A stretch of DNA of 64,000 nt from Huaxiibacter chinensis (lineage in GTDB: Bacteria > Pseudomonadota > Gammaproteobacteria > Enterobacterales > Enterobacteriaceae), in NCBI RefSeq assembly GCF_022171985.1, contig NZ_JAJVHF010000003.1, positions 186,001 through 250,000 on the forward strand. Reading direction: 5' to 3'. This document shows positions 23,924-33,640 of the stretch, one piece after another. The notes under the pieces are model-generated. The model had not been told where the DNA came from and did not search any database. It saw nothing but the letters and a program-made list of their open reading frames with translations. Position 1 is the first letter of the stretch. Every line of letters begins with the position of its first letter. The translations under genes and the position numbers were made by a program.

Positions 23924-24222
23924 GCATTCCTCATAGAAAAAAATAGCGCGCGCTGTTTAAGTCATACAAACGGATCGATGGCGATTATGCAGATGTGAAG
24001 TTTTGGCGTAAAGCGAGGCATTGCGAAACTGGAAGGAGCTACGCAAAGTTTGAAAGGCGTATCGAAGCGAGGCGTTCACGAAGATTACTCGTCGCTCACT
24101 CGAAAACATTGGTAAGGGTCTGATCTTGAATGGATGCAATGATAAGTATTGCAACCCATATTTAATGGGTTTTTTGGTGTTAAACTATTGAATATAAACA
24201 AAAAGCGCTGGATGAAACGGAA
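23924..24222. other. Prophage end without recognised gene
   Basis: The 299 bases between the UmuD'-like gene and the host junction hold no convincing coding region. Present are an imperfect direct repeat (24005-24027 and 24056-24082, both with GCGAGGC and ending in CGAA), and a strong rightward terminator at 24153-24175. This composition could be an integrase arm-site region or a small RNA gene ending at the terminator. No tRNA, CRISPR repeat or known RNA family was identified. Confidence 0.5.
24153..24175 (+). terminator. Intrinsic terminator near the prophage end
   Basis: Stem AACCCAT/ATGGGTT with loop ATTTA and a five-base T-run. It may end the SOS transcript or an unknown small RNA of the preceding 230 bases, and it insulates the host DNA. 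Confidence 0.85.
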
Positions 24223-24248
24223 ACAGGAATCGTATTCGGTCTCTTTTT
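24223..24248 (+). other. sdsR: attR core: 3' terminator half of sdsR (ryeB)
   Basis: These 26 bases (ACAGGAATCG... to CTCTTTTT) equal the 3' end of the RpoS-dependent sRNA SdsR as I remember its E. coli sequence, on the expected strand and between the expected neighbours (yebY side lost to the left, pphA to the right). The left arm of the terminator stem, ACCGAATAC in sdsR, is replaced here by GAAACGGAA, so the terminator is broken. That is expected for the host-side remnant at an attachment site, where an intact copy should be restored at the left end of the prophage. Confidence 0.72.
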
Positions 24249-24409
24249 ATCTGCATGAAAGTAAACTTTTTGGTTTATCGCTTTCTGCATCAGCCAGCGC
24301 GTCCTGTGCTGCGCTTTTAACCATACCACAACCCCGCAGGCGGAAGTCCAGCGCTTTTTGGCGATTTTGTTAAATTTTAGTGTGCAGGCTTTATTCGCTA
24401 TCAGGACGA

Positions 24410-25351
24410 TTAAAAGCGCGATCCCACTGACCCGGCGATCTCGTCCAGCAGCGCAAAGCGGCGGCGGTATTCGGCGCGTTTTTTGCTGGCAATCTCTTCA
24501 AGGGATTTTCGCTCCATGCACAGCGGGAGCGCCCAACGGAAGGCAGAGGTCTTTTCGCCGTCGAGGGAGGCCCAAAATTCATCATAGCTGGCATGGAAGT
24601 GTCGACCTTTACTCAGCCGGTAGCGCAGGGCGCGGAAGATGTGGCCCTCATCGCTGACTCCGTAAAGAGAGTGAATGCCGCTTTTCGCCGCAAGCTGGAA
24701 CACCACTTCCATCAGCACGCGTTTTGGAAAAAGACCGTGGCAGGCGCGGGTCGCTTTTTTAATCGCGTCACGGGTGACGTTTCGGCGTGGCCCTTGCAGA
24801 CCGCCTATGACCAGAGCAGGATGTCCGTCTTCATTGACCACGCTAAAGGTCAGGCTTGCCAGCAGGGTGTCCTCTTCGTCACGCAGCCATAACGTACATT
24901 CACCTTCACGTTCGGCTTTGCTGGCCGAGGAGACGGAAACGGAATAACGGGCGTCTTCTTTTGCCGTAAACTGAAAAACAGGCTGGGCCGTCGGCTGCGT
25001 CAGCGCATGACGGAGTTCGGTATCGGGTAACGTATCGAGCCACTCATAGTGATGAATGATCGCATCGGCGCGCTGACCGGGCGTTAAGCCGCGGCTAAGA
25101 TACTGGCGATGCGTCTTGCTGGGTAACGTCACCTGTGCGGACAAGAGCTTGCCGAAATCGGCCCGACGGGACAGCGCACTGAGCATGCGTCTGGTGGAAG
25201 ACCAGAAAATCAGTGAACGAAGAAAGAATTTTAAGCGGTATTCACGCTTATTCCAGATTGGGCCTGGAACGAGCTGCCCATTCGTCAGCGCGGAAATAAT
25301 ATTGACGGGCTGTGCGTCAGGCACATCGATTTGCAGGGTGGTGTTCGTCAC
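24410..25351 (-). CDS. VirK/YbjX family protein (DUF535)
   Basis: The 313-residue protein belongs to the DUF535 family with VirK and YbjX of enterobacteria, which are linked to resistance to antimicrobial peptides and to PhoP control in Salmonella. Recognised stretches are RRADFGKLLSAQVTLPSKTHRQYLSRGLT near the N-terminus, GGLQGPRRNVTRDAIKKATRACHGLFPKR in the middle and YDEFWASLDGEK near the end. It has no signal peptide or membrane segment. It is a single gene beside the phage junction and reads towards it. E. coli K-12 has no such gene at this place, so it is genus-specific accessory DNA or an old insertion. Enzymatic activity is not known. Confidence 0.82.
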   Translation of the reverse strand: MTNTTLQIDVPDAQPVNIISALTNGQLVPGPIWNKREYRLKFFLRSLIFWSSTRRMLSALSRRADFGKLLSAQVTLPSKTHRQYLSRGLTPGQRADAIIHHYEWLDTLPDTELRHALTQPTAQPVFQFTAKEDARYSVSVSSASKAEREGECTLWLRDEEDTLLASLTFSVVNEDGHPALVIGGLQGPRRNVTRDAIKKATRACHGLFPKRVLMEVVFQLAAKSGIHSLYGVSDEGHIFRALRYRLSKGRHFHASYDEFWASLDGEKTSAFRWALPLCMERKSLEEIASKKRAEYRRRFALLDEIAGSVGSRF

Positions 25352-25520
25352 GATGGAGACCTCTTTATACGTTATGGCGCTATTTTAGGTCCCTCATTCC
25401 ATGAATTTAAGTGCGGCTACATCTTTATTTCGGCTTCGTTTAATGATGATTGAAGTTTGCGCCACAGCCTGGCTGATCGTTTAAATAAACCGGCCAGCTA
25501 TACTGATAACGGGAGGGCTT

Positions 25521-26165
25521 ATGTATCAGAAACTCGACGGCAGGAACTGGCGGCATATCTGGATAGTAGGTGATATTTATGGCTGTTATCAATGGCTTAT
25601 GGATGAACTGGCGCGCCGGAATTTTATTCCCGCACAGGATCTCCTTATTTCCGTGGGCGACCTGATCGATCGCGGGCCGGATAGCATTAAATGTTTAGAA
25701 TTAATGCGCGAAAATTGGTTTTACGCCGTGCGGGGTAATCATGAGCAAATGGCTCTGGATGCGATAAGCAAAAATGATTTTTCACTGTGGACGCTTAACG
25801 GTGGAATATGGTTTTCATCGCTTTCTCATCCGCAGAAATTACTCGCCATGGAATTACTAAAAGAAACCTCTGCTTTACCGCATATTATTGAAATAACGTG
25901 TGACAACGGCAGGAACGTGGTGGCGCACGCGGATTATCCCTCCGACCATTACGCGTGGGATAAATCGGTGAATAAGCAGCAGGTTTTATGGGAGAGGCAT
26001 CGTCTCACCACGTTTATGTGCGGCAAAGGCGAGGGGATTTCAGGTGCCGATCACTTCTGGTTTGGCCATACCCCGGTGGATAAGCGCTATGATTTTGGCA
26101 ATCTGCATTATATCGATACCGGCGCAGTGTTTGGCGGCGTACTCACCCTGGCACAACTGCAGTAG
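25521..26165 (+). CDS. pphA: Serine/threonine protein phosphatase PphA, altered first metal motif
   Basis: PphA is a metal-dependent phosphatase of the lambda-PP type, known for a role in signalling misfolded proteins to the Cpx system. The 214-residue protein carries GDLIDRG (residues 46-52), GNHE (72-75), VVAHADY and FGHTPVD. The first motif reads GDIYG (17-21), where the family has GDxHG; the His is a metal ligand in lambda phosphatase, so Tyr20 (codon TAT at 25578) may lower activity. A single base change CAT to TAT explains it. The gene is otherwise complete, with GGGAGG upstream, and is next to the prophage and VirK-like gene. Confidence 0.88.
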   Translation: MYQKLDGRNWRHIWIVGDIYGCYQWLMDELARRNFIPAQDLLISVGDLIDRGPDSIKCLELMRENWFYAVRGNHEQMALDAISKNDFSLWTLNGGIWFSSLSHPQKLLAMELLKETSALPHIIEITCDNGRNVVAHADYPSDHYAWDKSVNKQQVLWERHRLTTFMCGKGEGISGADHFWFGHTPVDKRYDFGNLHYIDTGAVFGGVLTLAQLQ

Positions 26166-26357
26166 TTAAAAATCGCTGTACTCCTGCGCAGGCGTCCAGA
26201 ATCCATCGACAAAATCCTCAATGGGATAGCAGCCTCCATGTCGGATACGCTGTTCATTCATTGAAACAACACACTGTTGCTCCGTGTTGTAGACGTCAAT
26301 CACGATGTCGTCACAACCCCCATCCAGATAGCAAATAAAAAGTACCAGGGCGAACAT
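26166..26357 (-). CDS. yebW: YebW, small conserved protein, 63 residues
   Basis: I set the start at 26357 because the protein then begins MFALVLFICYLDGGC like E. coli YebW and has its length (63). The reading frame is open for 36 more residues, but those have no counterpart and contain no ribosome site. The product has an N-terminal hydrophobic segment and four Cys (CYLDGGC, QQCVV, GGCYP). Function is unknown; E. coli yebW is PhoP-linked in some listings, which I could not confirm here. It lies convergent to pphA, with stop codons touching, and downstream of yebV on the same strand. Confidence 0.8.
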   Translation of the reverse strand: MFALVLFICYLDGGCDDIVIDVYNTEQQCVVSMNEQRIRHGGCYPIEDFVDGFWTPAQEYSDF

Positions 26358-26432
26358 CGCATCCTCAGTTCTGACTTCCATAGGGTTAGTGTAGGAGAGG
26401 ATTAACGGCGGGGGAAACGATCTGCTATAAAT

Positions 26433-26452
26433 AACCCGCCTTCGGGCGGGTT
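26433..26452 (-). terminator. Terminator hairpin between yebV and yebW
   Basis: Stem AACCCGCC/GGCGGGTT with loop TTCG in plus orientation. Both strands continue with T-rich sequence (TTCTTTTT rightward, TTATTTAT leftward), so it could end yebV transcripts and protect against antisense reading. Confidence 0.7.
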
Positions 26453-26461
26453 CTTTTTGAA

Positions 26462-26701
26462 TCACGCAAGGCGCATGACCCAGGCATCGGAAGATTGATC
26501 GTAGTGCTCACGGTAAAGAACGGAATGTTCGCCATCAAGAATGGCCGGAATGCTGGTATCGGCATCCCAGGCATCCAGCTGCATGCATAAATCCGGATCG
26601 GACTTACAGGGAATGGTTAACGTTCGCTCACCCTGAGATTCGCCTTGTAATTCGGCGTCATCAATTTCAAAAGCACCAATTCGCACGCTGGTTTTCGTCA
26701 T
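26462..26701 (-). CDS. yebV: YebV, small conserved protein, 79 residues
   Basis: The product begins MTKTSVRIGAFEIDDAELQ and continues with TLTIPCKSDPDLCMQLDAWD and SVLYREHYDQSSDAWVMRLA, nearly identical to E. coli YebV. The chosen ATG has GGAG upstream; four more in-frame residues exist. The protein is acidic, soluble and has two Cys. Function is unknown. It lies between rsmF and yebW on the same strand, and a terminator hairpin follows its stop. E. coli listings place yebV under stress control, which cannot be judged here. Confidence 0.85.
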   Translation of the reverse strand: MTKTSVRIGAFEIDDAELQGESQGERTLTIPCKSDPDLCMQLDAWDADTSIPAILDGEHSVLYREHYDQSSDAWVMRLA

Positions 26702-26803
26702 AGTACGCTCCAAAAATCAGAAGAATCTGGTACGACCAGTATGATCGCCCATTTTTGAGCCTAGCTAAGGCGCGCGAAAGTGCCAGTCAAAACGTGCGTT
26801 TTT

Positions 26804-28246
26804 TTATTCAGTGTCGGCGTTACCGGTAAACAAGCGCCCATCGCGGACCAGTTCTCGTGGGTAACTGTTTTTGAGCCGCGAGCCGACTTTTTTCGCCATG
26901 CCCAGCGGGAAGCCCTGGTAGGTGACGATCGTTTCATCACGCTGCGGGGTTGATTCGGGGTAGACATCACGCCCGCGATACCACTCTTCTGCCTCGGCAT
27001 GGTTCAGTGCAAAAGTGTTCTCGCTGCCGGCCAGGGCGATAACCGCTTCATGCTGCCAGCGATAGCCTTTATTGTGCACTTCAGCCAGACGAAGCCCGAT
27101 ACGTGAGAAACGCACCTTGCCAATCATCGGTTCGATTTCGCACGGGAACAGCCAAATCTCTTTATCGCGTTGCCAGAGACGCAGACCGTCATCCCAGATG
27201 AGCCCTGCCTGATGCGCCGCCTCTGTGACCTGCGCCGATTCGCGGGTTTTCATTGGCGTGAAGGGAAAATTACCGACCTTAAAGGTTGGAGCAGGAAGCG
27301 GCGTTACGCTTGCGGTTTTACGCAGACGGGCAACAAAGAAGCCTTCACAATCATAAATTTGTGGGAAAACGTGCAGGAAGCCTTCTGGCGTTAAGGCCTC
27401 TTTCGCGGTGTCGAACAGCGAATCGAGGGGAAGAAACTCCACGGCATCCGGATAGCGCGCTTTCAGCCAATGACAGACCGCTTCGTTTTCGTCGCGGTTT
27501 AAGGTGCAGGTCGAGTAAACCAGCGTGCCGCCGGGGCGCAGCGCATGGAAGGCGCTATCAATCAGCTCCCGCTGGGTCGCGGCGATCTCCAGAATGCTGG
27601 CAACCGACCAGTTTTTCAGCGCGCCGGGATCTTTGCGCACGACGCCCTCGCCAGAGCAGGGGGCATCGAGCAAAATAGCGTCGAAGGCTTCCGGTAAGGC
27701 TGCGCCAAAAACGCGGCCATCAAAATGGGTCAGGGCGACATGACGGATGCCGCAGCGACTGATATTCGCGTGCAATACCTTTACCCGGCTGGCCGAAAAT
27801 TCGTTCGCCAGAATCACCCCATGATTGCCCATTTTTGCCGCAATTTGAGTGGTTTTAGAACCTGGCGCGGCAGCAACGTCCATCACGCGAGAAGGCTGAT
27901 TCCCCTCGGCGAATAGCGCAGCGACGGGCAGCATTGAGCTAGCTTCCTGGATGTAAAACAGGCCGCCGAGATGTTCTGCGGTGCTGCCCAGTGGCAGGTC
28001 ATCTTCGTCGTTTCGCTCGATCCAGAACCCTTCGGCGCACCAGGGTACCGGCGTCAATTGCCAGTTCCAGGGCGCGACCTGCTGCAAAAAATCTTCAACG
28101 CTGATTTTCAACGTATTGACGCGAATACTGCGGCGCAAGGGGCGCTGGCAGGCGGCAATAAAATCATCCATTGAGAGATGGGCAGGAAGGGCCTCGCGCA
28201 TTTGCGCCAGGAATTCATCAGGGAGAAATACAGAGTTTTGAGCCAC
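26804..28246 (-). CDS. rsmF: 16S rRNA m5C1407 methyltransferase RsmF
   Basis: RsmF methylates C1407 of 16S rRNA in the small subunit using S-adenosylmethionine. The chosen GTG start (28246) gives 480 residues and matches the N-terminus of E. coli RsmF; an upstream ATG would add seven residues. The NOL1/NOP2/Sun fold is visible: [12 protein letters not shown] near residue 45, the SAM motif [38 protein letters not shown] with one catalytic Cys and [13 protein letters not shown] with the other. The C-terminal half holds the PUA-like RNA-binding part with a [21 protein letters not shown] end. It is a single gene reading away from letB. Confidence 0.95.
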   Translation of the reverse strand: MAQNSVFLPDEFLAQMREALPAHLSMDDFIAACQRPLRRSIRVNTLKISVEDFLQQVAPWNWQLTPVPWCAEGFWIERNDEDDLPLGSTAEHLGGLFYIQEASSMLPVAALFAEGNQPSRVMDVAAAPGSKTTQIAAKMGNHGVILANEFSASRVKVLHANISRCGIRHVALTHFDGRVFGAALPEAFDAILLDAPCSGEGVVRKDPGALKNWSVASILEIAATQRELIDSAFHALRPGGTLVYSTCTLNRDENEAVCHWLKARYPDAVEFLPLDSLFDTAKEALTPEGFLHVFPQIYDCEGFFVARLRKTASVTPLPAPTFKVGNFPFTPMKTRESAQVTEAAHQAGLIWDDGLRLWQRDKEIWLFPCEIEPMIGKVRFSRIGLRLAEVHNKGYRWQHEAVIALAGSENTFALNHAEAEEWYRGRDVYPESTPQRDETIVTYQGFPLGMAKKVGSRLKNSYPRELVRDGRLFTGNADTE

Positions 28247-28322
28247 GAGCGTACCACCGGGAAACATTCAGGCGCGCAGTGTACCACAAACGCTCCGGTG
28301 CGTTGACACCGGAGCATTACCA

Positions 28323-30956
28323 TTACCGTGGCAGGGCGGTGCCCCATTCACGCCACTCTTTTGGTTCGCTTTCAAGCAGCAGGAAGTGTTTTCCGGGCTG
28401 GGCTTTAGGCGAGAGCGGTGTGCCTGGCGGGGTGGCGAAGGCGATGCCGCCCCGAATGAACTGGTTGAAGGTCCCTGTTTTCACGACGCCTCCGATAATA
28501 CCGAAGTCGAGTGAATAACCGGATGCCAGCCAGAACACGGAGTTGTTGCGCACCAGATGCTGATAGCGCTGGCTAATGCGCATTCCCACCATCACGCGAT
28601 CGGACATTGTTCCCAGCGTCAGGCCGGTGACGGTACCTACTTCTATCCCGCGGAACAGGACCGGGGTGCCAATGTTCAGTGAACCGGCTTCAGGCACTTC
28701 CACCACAATGCTTAACCCATCCAGATAGCGCGAGTCGGTGATGGTGGCTTCCTGAAGTTCAAAGTCGCGGCGCGCGTTACCCCGGCCTGGCTCGACATTG
28801 ATGTATGGTTGCAGGATGGTATCAAGATGCTCGACGCCGGCTGCAGAAATCTGCGGGGTGACCACCGAGAACCGGCTGCCGGTGCGGGCAAAATTCTGCA
28901 CATATTCCGGATAAAGCACCGCGGTGGCTTGCACCTCATTACGGGCGGTAATCAGCGTCAGCTTCTGAATCTGGCCGATATCAATGCCGAGGTAACGGAT
29001 TGGCATCCCCTCTGCCAGTTTACCCGCATCAAAGGCATGCAGCGTGATCTGGCCGCCAACGGCACGGGCGGCGGTTTCAGAAGGATACAGAATCCGCTTG
29101 TCCCCTTTACGCTGGTTGGCGCTGGCTCCGCTTAAGTTATCAAAGCTAATGGCGCCGCGCAGCGCTCTGGAGAGCGGCGAGGCCTGTACCGTCAATCCAT
29201 TACCGTTAAGCTGTACTTTTGCGCCGCCTTCGGCCCAGAAGACGCTGTTTGACGTTAACAAATGACGATATTCCGGTTTGATATGCAGTTCGATATCAAA
29301 CGCCTCCGCGCGCGGCCGCACGGTAATGACTTCACCCACTTCGAACTTACGATAAAGCACCACCGAACCCGCCTGCACATCGGGCAGGGTGTCCGCGTTT
29401 AAGGTTAAGGTCGTGGTAGGCAGATCGCTCGTGCTGTTTTCAATCGCTTTATCCAGATTGGCATACAGCGGATACGAATCCCGCATCGCGCCTTTGGTGC
29501 CCGGCAGAATACGCACGCCGCCATTGATCCACTCGCTGGCGCTGGCGCCCAGGAATTCCACCCCGTCCAGACCCACTTTGACATCGACACGGCTGTTCAC
29601 CACGAATTTACTGTCACCGTGAACCAGGTCGCGATATTGCGGATCGACCGCCACCGAGAACGTGACGCCTTTTTCGGTTAAGGTGCGCTCAAGGACCTGA
29701 CCCACCTGGACTCCGTGCAGGATCAGCGGCTGTCCGGCCTCGATGCCATAGCTCTCTGGCGCGAAAAGGGTGAGGGTCAGGACGCCCGGTTTTTGTAATA
29801 ACGCTTTGTCGGCCGGGGCAATCACGAAGCTTTTCTTCGGCTCACCGCCGCCGGGGATCAGTTCGAAGGTATTGCCGGTCAACAAACGACTGATGCTGGC
29901 ATCGCTCAGCGAAAGCTTCGGACTCCGCATCTCCAGACGCGTGTTTTCACGTAACAGATCGACCACGCTCGGATCGACGGTCATTTCGCCCGTCACCGAA
30001 CCGCCCGCGTTAAGCGTGAGTTTGGTTAATTGCCCAACTTCTAACCCCTGATACATCAGCGGGGTGCTACCGGCCTTCAGGCCTTTAGCATCCGGCAGAG
30101 CCAGTTTGACGATCACGCCACGCTGGCTATGGGCTAAGTCTGCATATAAACCAAAGCTATCTTCTGCCGCTGCCGGCTGGGAATCTTCGGGTGAATCGAA
30201 GGCGATAGCCCCGTTTACCAGCGCGGCCAGGCTTTCCAGCTTCACTTTGGCCCCGCTCAGGCTGACGTCAGCGTCCACGCCTGAGACGTTCCAGAAACGG
30301 CTGCCTTTTTTCACCAGTGAAGTAAAGCGGCGCTCAATCAGGACATCAATCGTGACGCCCTGCTTATTGGGGTTAATCGCGTAATCGTACACGCGACCGA
30401 CGGGGATCTTACGGAAATAGACCAGCGAACCGCTGTTCAGGGAACCCAAATCTGGCGCGTGAAGATGAATCATCAAATCGCCATTGTTGAGCCGATATTT
30501 GGGCTGCGTGTCGAGCGCGGTAAAATGCTCTTCCGGTTCCCCTTTGCCGGGCATCATGCCGATATAGTTACCGCCAACCAGCGCATCCAGACCGGACACC
30601 CCGGCAAGGGAGGCCTTAGGCGTGACCAGCCAGAACTGCGTTTCGCTGCGAAGCGCATCCTTCATATCGGATTTAATGCTGGCGCGAACCTGGATTTTAT
30701 TTAGCTCTTTACCCAGCCGGATATCCTCAACGGTGCCCACCTCGACGCCCTGGAAGCGCACAGGCGTGCGTCCGGCTACGATGCCGTCCGCTGTCTGGAA
30801 ATCAATGGTAATAGTATTGCCGCGGTCCTGATAACTGGTCCAGATAAGCCAGCCCGCGATCAAGAGGGCGATGACTGGCAGTAACCAGAAAGGAGAAATA
30901 CGACGTTTTGTTTTAATTCTCGCTTCAGTCGGCGAAGCGGGCGTTTCCTGACTCAT
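28323..30956 (-). CDS. letB: LetB, seven-MCE-domain envelope lipid transport protein (YebT)
   Basis: LetB builds a tunnel of stacked MCE rings from the inner membrane towards the outer membrane for lipid movement. The start at 30956 ([15 protein letters not shown]) gives 877 residues, the E. coli length. A transmembrane helix [17 protein letters not shown] follows at about residue 22-38. Seven MCE domains follow, each showing a recurring V..G..V and G..F..I pattern such as [32 protein letters not shown] and [16 protein letters not shown]. The gene starts inside the end of letA (32 bases overlap), so both are co-expressed. LetA is the likely inner-membrane partner. Confidence 0.95.
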   Translation of the reverse strand: MSQETPASPTEARIKTKRRISPFWLLPVIALLIAGWLIWTSYQDRGNTITIDFQTADGIVAGRTPVRFQGVEVGTVEDIRLGKELNKIQVRASIKSDMKDALRSETQFWLVTPKASLAGVSGLDALVGGNYIGMMPGKGEPEEHFTALDTQPKYRLNNGDLMIHLHAPDLGSLNSGSLVYFRKIPVGRVYDYAINPNKQGVTIDVLIERRFTSLVKKGSRFWNVSGVDADVSLSGAKVKLESLAALVNGAIAFDSPEDSQPAAAEDSFGLYADLAHSQRGVIVKLALPDAKGLKAGSTPLMYQGLEVGQLTKLTLNAGGSVTGEMTVDPSVVDLLRENTRLEMRSPKLSLSDASISRLLTGNTFELIPGGGEPKKSFVIAPADKALLQKPGVLTLTLFAPESYGIEAGQPLILHGVQVGQVLERTLTEKGVTFSVAVDPQYRDLVHGDSKFVVNSRVDVKVGLDGVEFLGASASEWINGGVRILPGTKGAMRDSYPLYANLDKAIENSTSDLPTTTLTLNADTLPDVQAGSVVLYRKFEVGEVITVRPRAEAFDIELHIKPEYRHLLTSNSVFWAEGGAKVQLNGNGLTVQASPLSRALRGAISFDNLSGASANQRKGDKRILYPSETAARAVGGQITLHAFDAGKLAEGMPIRYLGIDIGQIQKLTLITARNEVQATAVLYPEYVQNFARTGSRFSVVTPQISAAGVEHLDTILQPYINVEPGRGNARRDFELQEATITDSRYLDGLSIVVEVPEAGSLNIGTPVLFRGIEVGTVTGLTLGTMSDRVMVGMRISQRYQHLVRNNSVFWLASGYSLDFGIIGGVVKTGTFNQFIRGGIAFATPPGTPLSPKAQPGKHFLLLESEPKEWREWGTALPR

Positions 30957-32208
30957 GTGCGTCCCAAAGTAAGCGGCTGTCCAGCCATTCCACTGCAAGA
31001 ATAGTCAATATCACCGCAGAGCCGAAATAAAAAGCCGCGGGTCCCATGGTAAATGCGAGCAACTGGTCGCGATTGATGAGCGACATCATCAACGAAATAA
31101 CAAACAAATCCAGCATTGACCAACGGCCAATCCAGGTCACGAAACGCAGCAGCAGAATCCTTGTGCGCAATCCCTGTTCACACTTGAAGTGAATGCTGAT
31201 GAGCAGGGTAAACATCACCACCACTTTGGTGAAGGGCACCAGAATACTGGCGATAAACACGATAGCCGCCACGGCAATATTACTACTTCCTAGCGAGATA
31301 ATCCCTGACATGATGGTGTCTGCCTGCCGCTGGCCGTTGACGTAAATAATCGAAATCGGCATGAGGTTAGCAGGGATCAGCAGCACCATCGAGGTGATCA
31401 GTGCCGCCCAGCATTTTTGTAAGCTGTCTTTGCGCCGTTCCCGCAAGGGGATGTGGCAACGAGGACAACGACCGCGCGCATCGGGTAGACCGGTATAATG
31501 ACATCCCAGGCAGGCGCGCAGACTTTCATCCGGACGCGTGGCGGGGCGCTGGGGGTAAAAGCGTTCCCAGAGTTGCTCTACGTTTAAGTGGATCAGGGTA
31601 AGCACGCTCAGCAACACCAGCGCGATAAAGGCAAACAGACCAATACCCGGTTGCAGGAAAGCGTAGTCTTGGACTTTGATTGACGCCACGCCAATACCCA
31701 CGAGATAGATATCAAGCATGACCCACTCTTTGAGCTTTTCAAGCATCAACAAGACCGGGCGCAGGTTCATGCCGAGAATATTACCAAACCACAGATAAGC
31801 AATGGCCAGCACCAGCACCACCGGCGCGCCAACGGTACAGAACAGCACCATTGCGCCGGTGAGCGGGTCGCCCTGACGGGTCATTTGCCAGATGCCCTGT
31901 AAAAGATTGGCATCAATTCGCACGCCTAACAGGTACAGCTTGAGAAGCGGTTCGCTCCAGGCGAAGGGCATCAGCAACATCATGGTGACCGCCATGGCCG
32001 CCAGACGGGCAAGCGACCAGTCGCGACCATCACGTATTTTCGCGTTGCATCGTGGACAAAATGCGCTCTGGTGCGATTTCATCTTCGGCAACATAAAAAG
32101 CATATCGCACTGTGGGCAACGCTGATAATGTGCACGGGGTAGCGCATCGCTGACCGAGTGAACAGTGATCTTTTTTGCCGGAGTGATCCTGGGATTTTTG
32201 AGTGCCAT
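30925..32208 (-). CDS. letA: LetA, inner-membrane partner of LetB (YebS)
   Basis: The 427-residue protein belongs to the PqiA/LetA family and is thought to pass lipids to the LetB tunnel. Two zinc-ribbon-like clusters are visible: CPQCDMLF...CPRCNAKI near residues 32-57 and CLGCHYTG...CPRCHIPL near 230-255, each followed by four hydrophobic segments. [20 protein letters not shown] is characteristic of the second half. I chose the second of two adjacent ATG codons (32208) to match the E. coli length; the first (32211) adds one residue. The end overlaps the start of letB. Confidence 0.95.
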   Translation of the reverse strand: MALKNPRITPAKKITVHSVSDALPRAHYQRCPQCDMLFMLPKMKSHQSAFCPRCNAKIRDGRDWSLARLAAMAVTMMLLMPFAWSEPLLKLYLLGVRIDANLLQGIWQMTRQGDPLTGAMVLFCTVGAPVVLVLAIAYLWFGNILGMNLRPVLLMLEKLKEWVMLDIYLVGIGVASIKVQDYAFLQPGIGLFAFIALVLLSVLTLIHLNVEQLWERFYPQRPATRPDESLRACLGCHYTGLPDARGRCPRCHIPLRERRKDSLQKCWAALITSMVLLIPANLMPISIIYVNGQRQADTIMSGIISLGSSNIAVAAIVFIASILVPFTKVVVMFTLLISIHFKCEQGLRTRILLLRFVTWIGRWSMLDLFVISLMMSLINRDQLLAFTMGPAAFYFGSAVILTILAVEWLDSRLLWDAHESGNARFAD

Positions 32209-32340
32209 CATTCACGCATTAAAGTAATAATTAACGTTATATTAACTCATCTCGGGAATCATCTTGAGCATGAGCGCATTTAATGTTTATTTTATTAGGC
32301 TATGCTTCATTTTTTTGTACGACAACCAAGTGATTGAATA

Positions 32341-32838
32341 ATGAACAAAACAGAATTTTACGCGGATTTGAACCGCGATTTTAAGGCATTAGTGGCAGGG
32401 GAAACCAGTTTTATCGCCACTCTGGCCAATACCAGTGCGCTGTTATTTGAACGTCTTTCGGAGGTCAACTGGGCCGGTTTTTATCTGCTGGAAGGCGATA
32501 CGCTGGTGCTTGGGCCTTTTCAGGGCCGACTCGCCTGCGTGAGAATCCCGGTGGGGCGTGGCGTCTGCGGGACCGCCGTTGCGCAAAATGAGGTGCAGCG
32601 CGTAGAAGATGTTCACGCCTTCGATGGACACATTGCCTGCGATGCCGCGAGCAATTCTGAAATCGTCCTGCCGCTGGTCGTCAAAAATCAGATTATTGGC
32701 GTTCTGGACATCGACAGCACCGCCTTCGGTCGCTTCACCGCCGAGGATGAGCAGGGGCTGCGCGAGTTGGTCGTGAATCTGGAAAATGTCTTAACCGCGA
32801 CCGATTATCAAAAATTCTTTGCGAGCGTCGCAGGATAA
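32341..32838 (+). CDS. msrC: Free methionine-(R)-sulfoxide reductase MsrC (YebR)
   Basis: MsrC reduces free methionine-R-sulfoxide in the cytoplasm using thioredoxin. The 165-residue protein is a GAF domain with the catalytic cysteine pattern: CVRIPVGRGVCGTAV provides Cys84-like and Cys94-like residues and IACDAASNSEIVLPLVV the third. GVLDIDSTAFGRFTAEDEQGL is the typical C-terminal GAF part. Length equals E. coli YebR. It lies divergently from letA with 132 bases between, containing the promoters of both. It is followed by proQ on the same strand but with a separate 96-base gap that holds a TATAAT-like box. Confidence 0.93.
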   Translation: MNKTEFYADLNRDFKALVAGETSFIATLANTSALLFERLSEVNWAGFYLLEGDTLVLGPFQGRLACVRIPVGRGVCGTAVAQNEVQRVEDVHAFDGHIACDAASNSEIVLPLVVKNQIIGVLDIDSTAFGRFTAEDEQGLRELVVNLENVLTATDYQKFFASVAG

Positions 32839-32934
32839 TCAACGGATAACGTAGCATTTACTGATAGCGTCATTATAATGACGCCTGTTCATGCCTGCGC
32901 TTGTTGGCAACGTCCGTTGTAATCAGGAAATTTC

Positions 32935-33621
32935 ATGGAAAATCAACCTAAGTTGAACAGTAGTAAAGAAGTTATCGCCTTTCTGGCGGAACGTTTCCCC
33001 CAGTGTTTCACCGCGGAAGGTGAAGCACGCCCCCTGAAAGTCGGTATTTTTCAGGATCTGGTAGCGCGCGTTGAGGGTGAGATGAATCTCAGCAAAACCC
33101 AGCTGCGCTCTGCTTTACGTCTTTACACTTCAAGCTGGCGTTACCTGTACGGTATCAAAGCGGGTGCAACGCGTGTGGATCTCGACGGCAACCCTTGCGG
33201 TGAGCTGGATGAGCAGCACGTTGAACATGCGCGTAAACAGCTTGAAGAAGCCAAAGCGCGTGTTCAGGCACAGCGTGCTGAGCAGCAGGCGAAAAAACGC
33301 GAAGCTGCAGCAGCGAACGGCCAGGAAGAAGCGCCTCGCCGCGAACGCAAACCGCGTCCTGCGCCACGTCGTAACGAAAACAGCGATCGCAAGCCGCGTG
33401 CTGAAAAAGCCGTTGCAAAAGCACCTCGTGCACCACGCGAAGAGCAGCGCCTCACGCCAGTATCTGACATTACCGCGTTAAACGTCGGTCAGGCACTGAA
33501 AGTGAAAGCGGGCAACAACGCGATGGATGCCACCGTGCTGGAAATCACCAAAGATGGCGTTCGTGTGCAGCTGACTTCTGGTTTGTCAATGATTGTACGC
33601 GCAGAACACCTGGTGTTCTGA
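32935..33621 (+). CDS. proQ: RNA chaperone ProQ
   Basis: ProQ binds structured RNAs and matches sRNAs to mRNAs, affecting proP and many others. The 228-residue protein has the FinO-like N-terminal domain (residues about 1-120: [38 protein letters not shown]), a long basic and Ala/Glu-rich linker (about 120-180), and the C-terminal Tudor-like domain ([42 protein letters not shown]). It is four residues shorter than in E. coli. It is followed 19 bases later by prc, and both are probably on one mRNA, as in E. coli. Confidence 0.96.
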   Translation: MENQPKLNSSKEVIAFLAERFPQCFTAEGEARPLKVGIFQDLVARVEGEMNLSKTQLRSALRLYTSSWRYLYGIKAGATRVDLDGNPCGELDEQHVEHARKQLEEAKARVQAQRAEQQAKKREAAAANGQEEAPRRERKPRPAPRRNENSDRKPRAEKAVAKAPRAPREEQRLTPVSDITALNVGQALKVKAGNNAMDATVLEITKDGVRVQLTSGLSMIVRAEHLVF

Positions 33622-33640
33622 AACGGAGGCCGAGCCTGGC

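Larger units (their letters stand above)
1..24248. mobile_element. Prophage, right-hand part (siphovirus with gtr and SOS cargo)
   Basis: The stretch holds phage head, tail and conversion genes without a bacterial housekeeping gene until the host VirK-like gene at 24410. Order is terminase, portal, head, connectors, tail tube, tape measure, tail tip, tailspike, then leftward gtr genes and an SOS-controlled pair. No integrase, repressor, replication or lysis gene is present, so these must lie left of the window. The right boundary is placed at an sdsR terminator remnant (24223-24248). All head and tail frames are open, so this part of the element looks intact; whether the whole prophage can be induced cannot be judged from this window. 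Confidence 0.93.

Noticed and set aside
23957-24154. Minus-strand frame of 65 codons in the prophage end region
   Set aside because: No ribosome site, odd composition, and it covers the direct repeat; better explained as noncoding.
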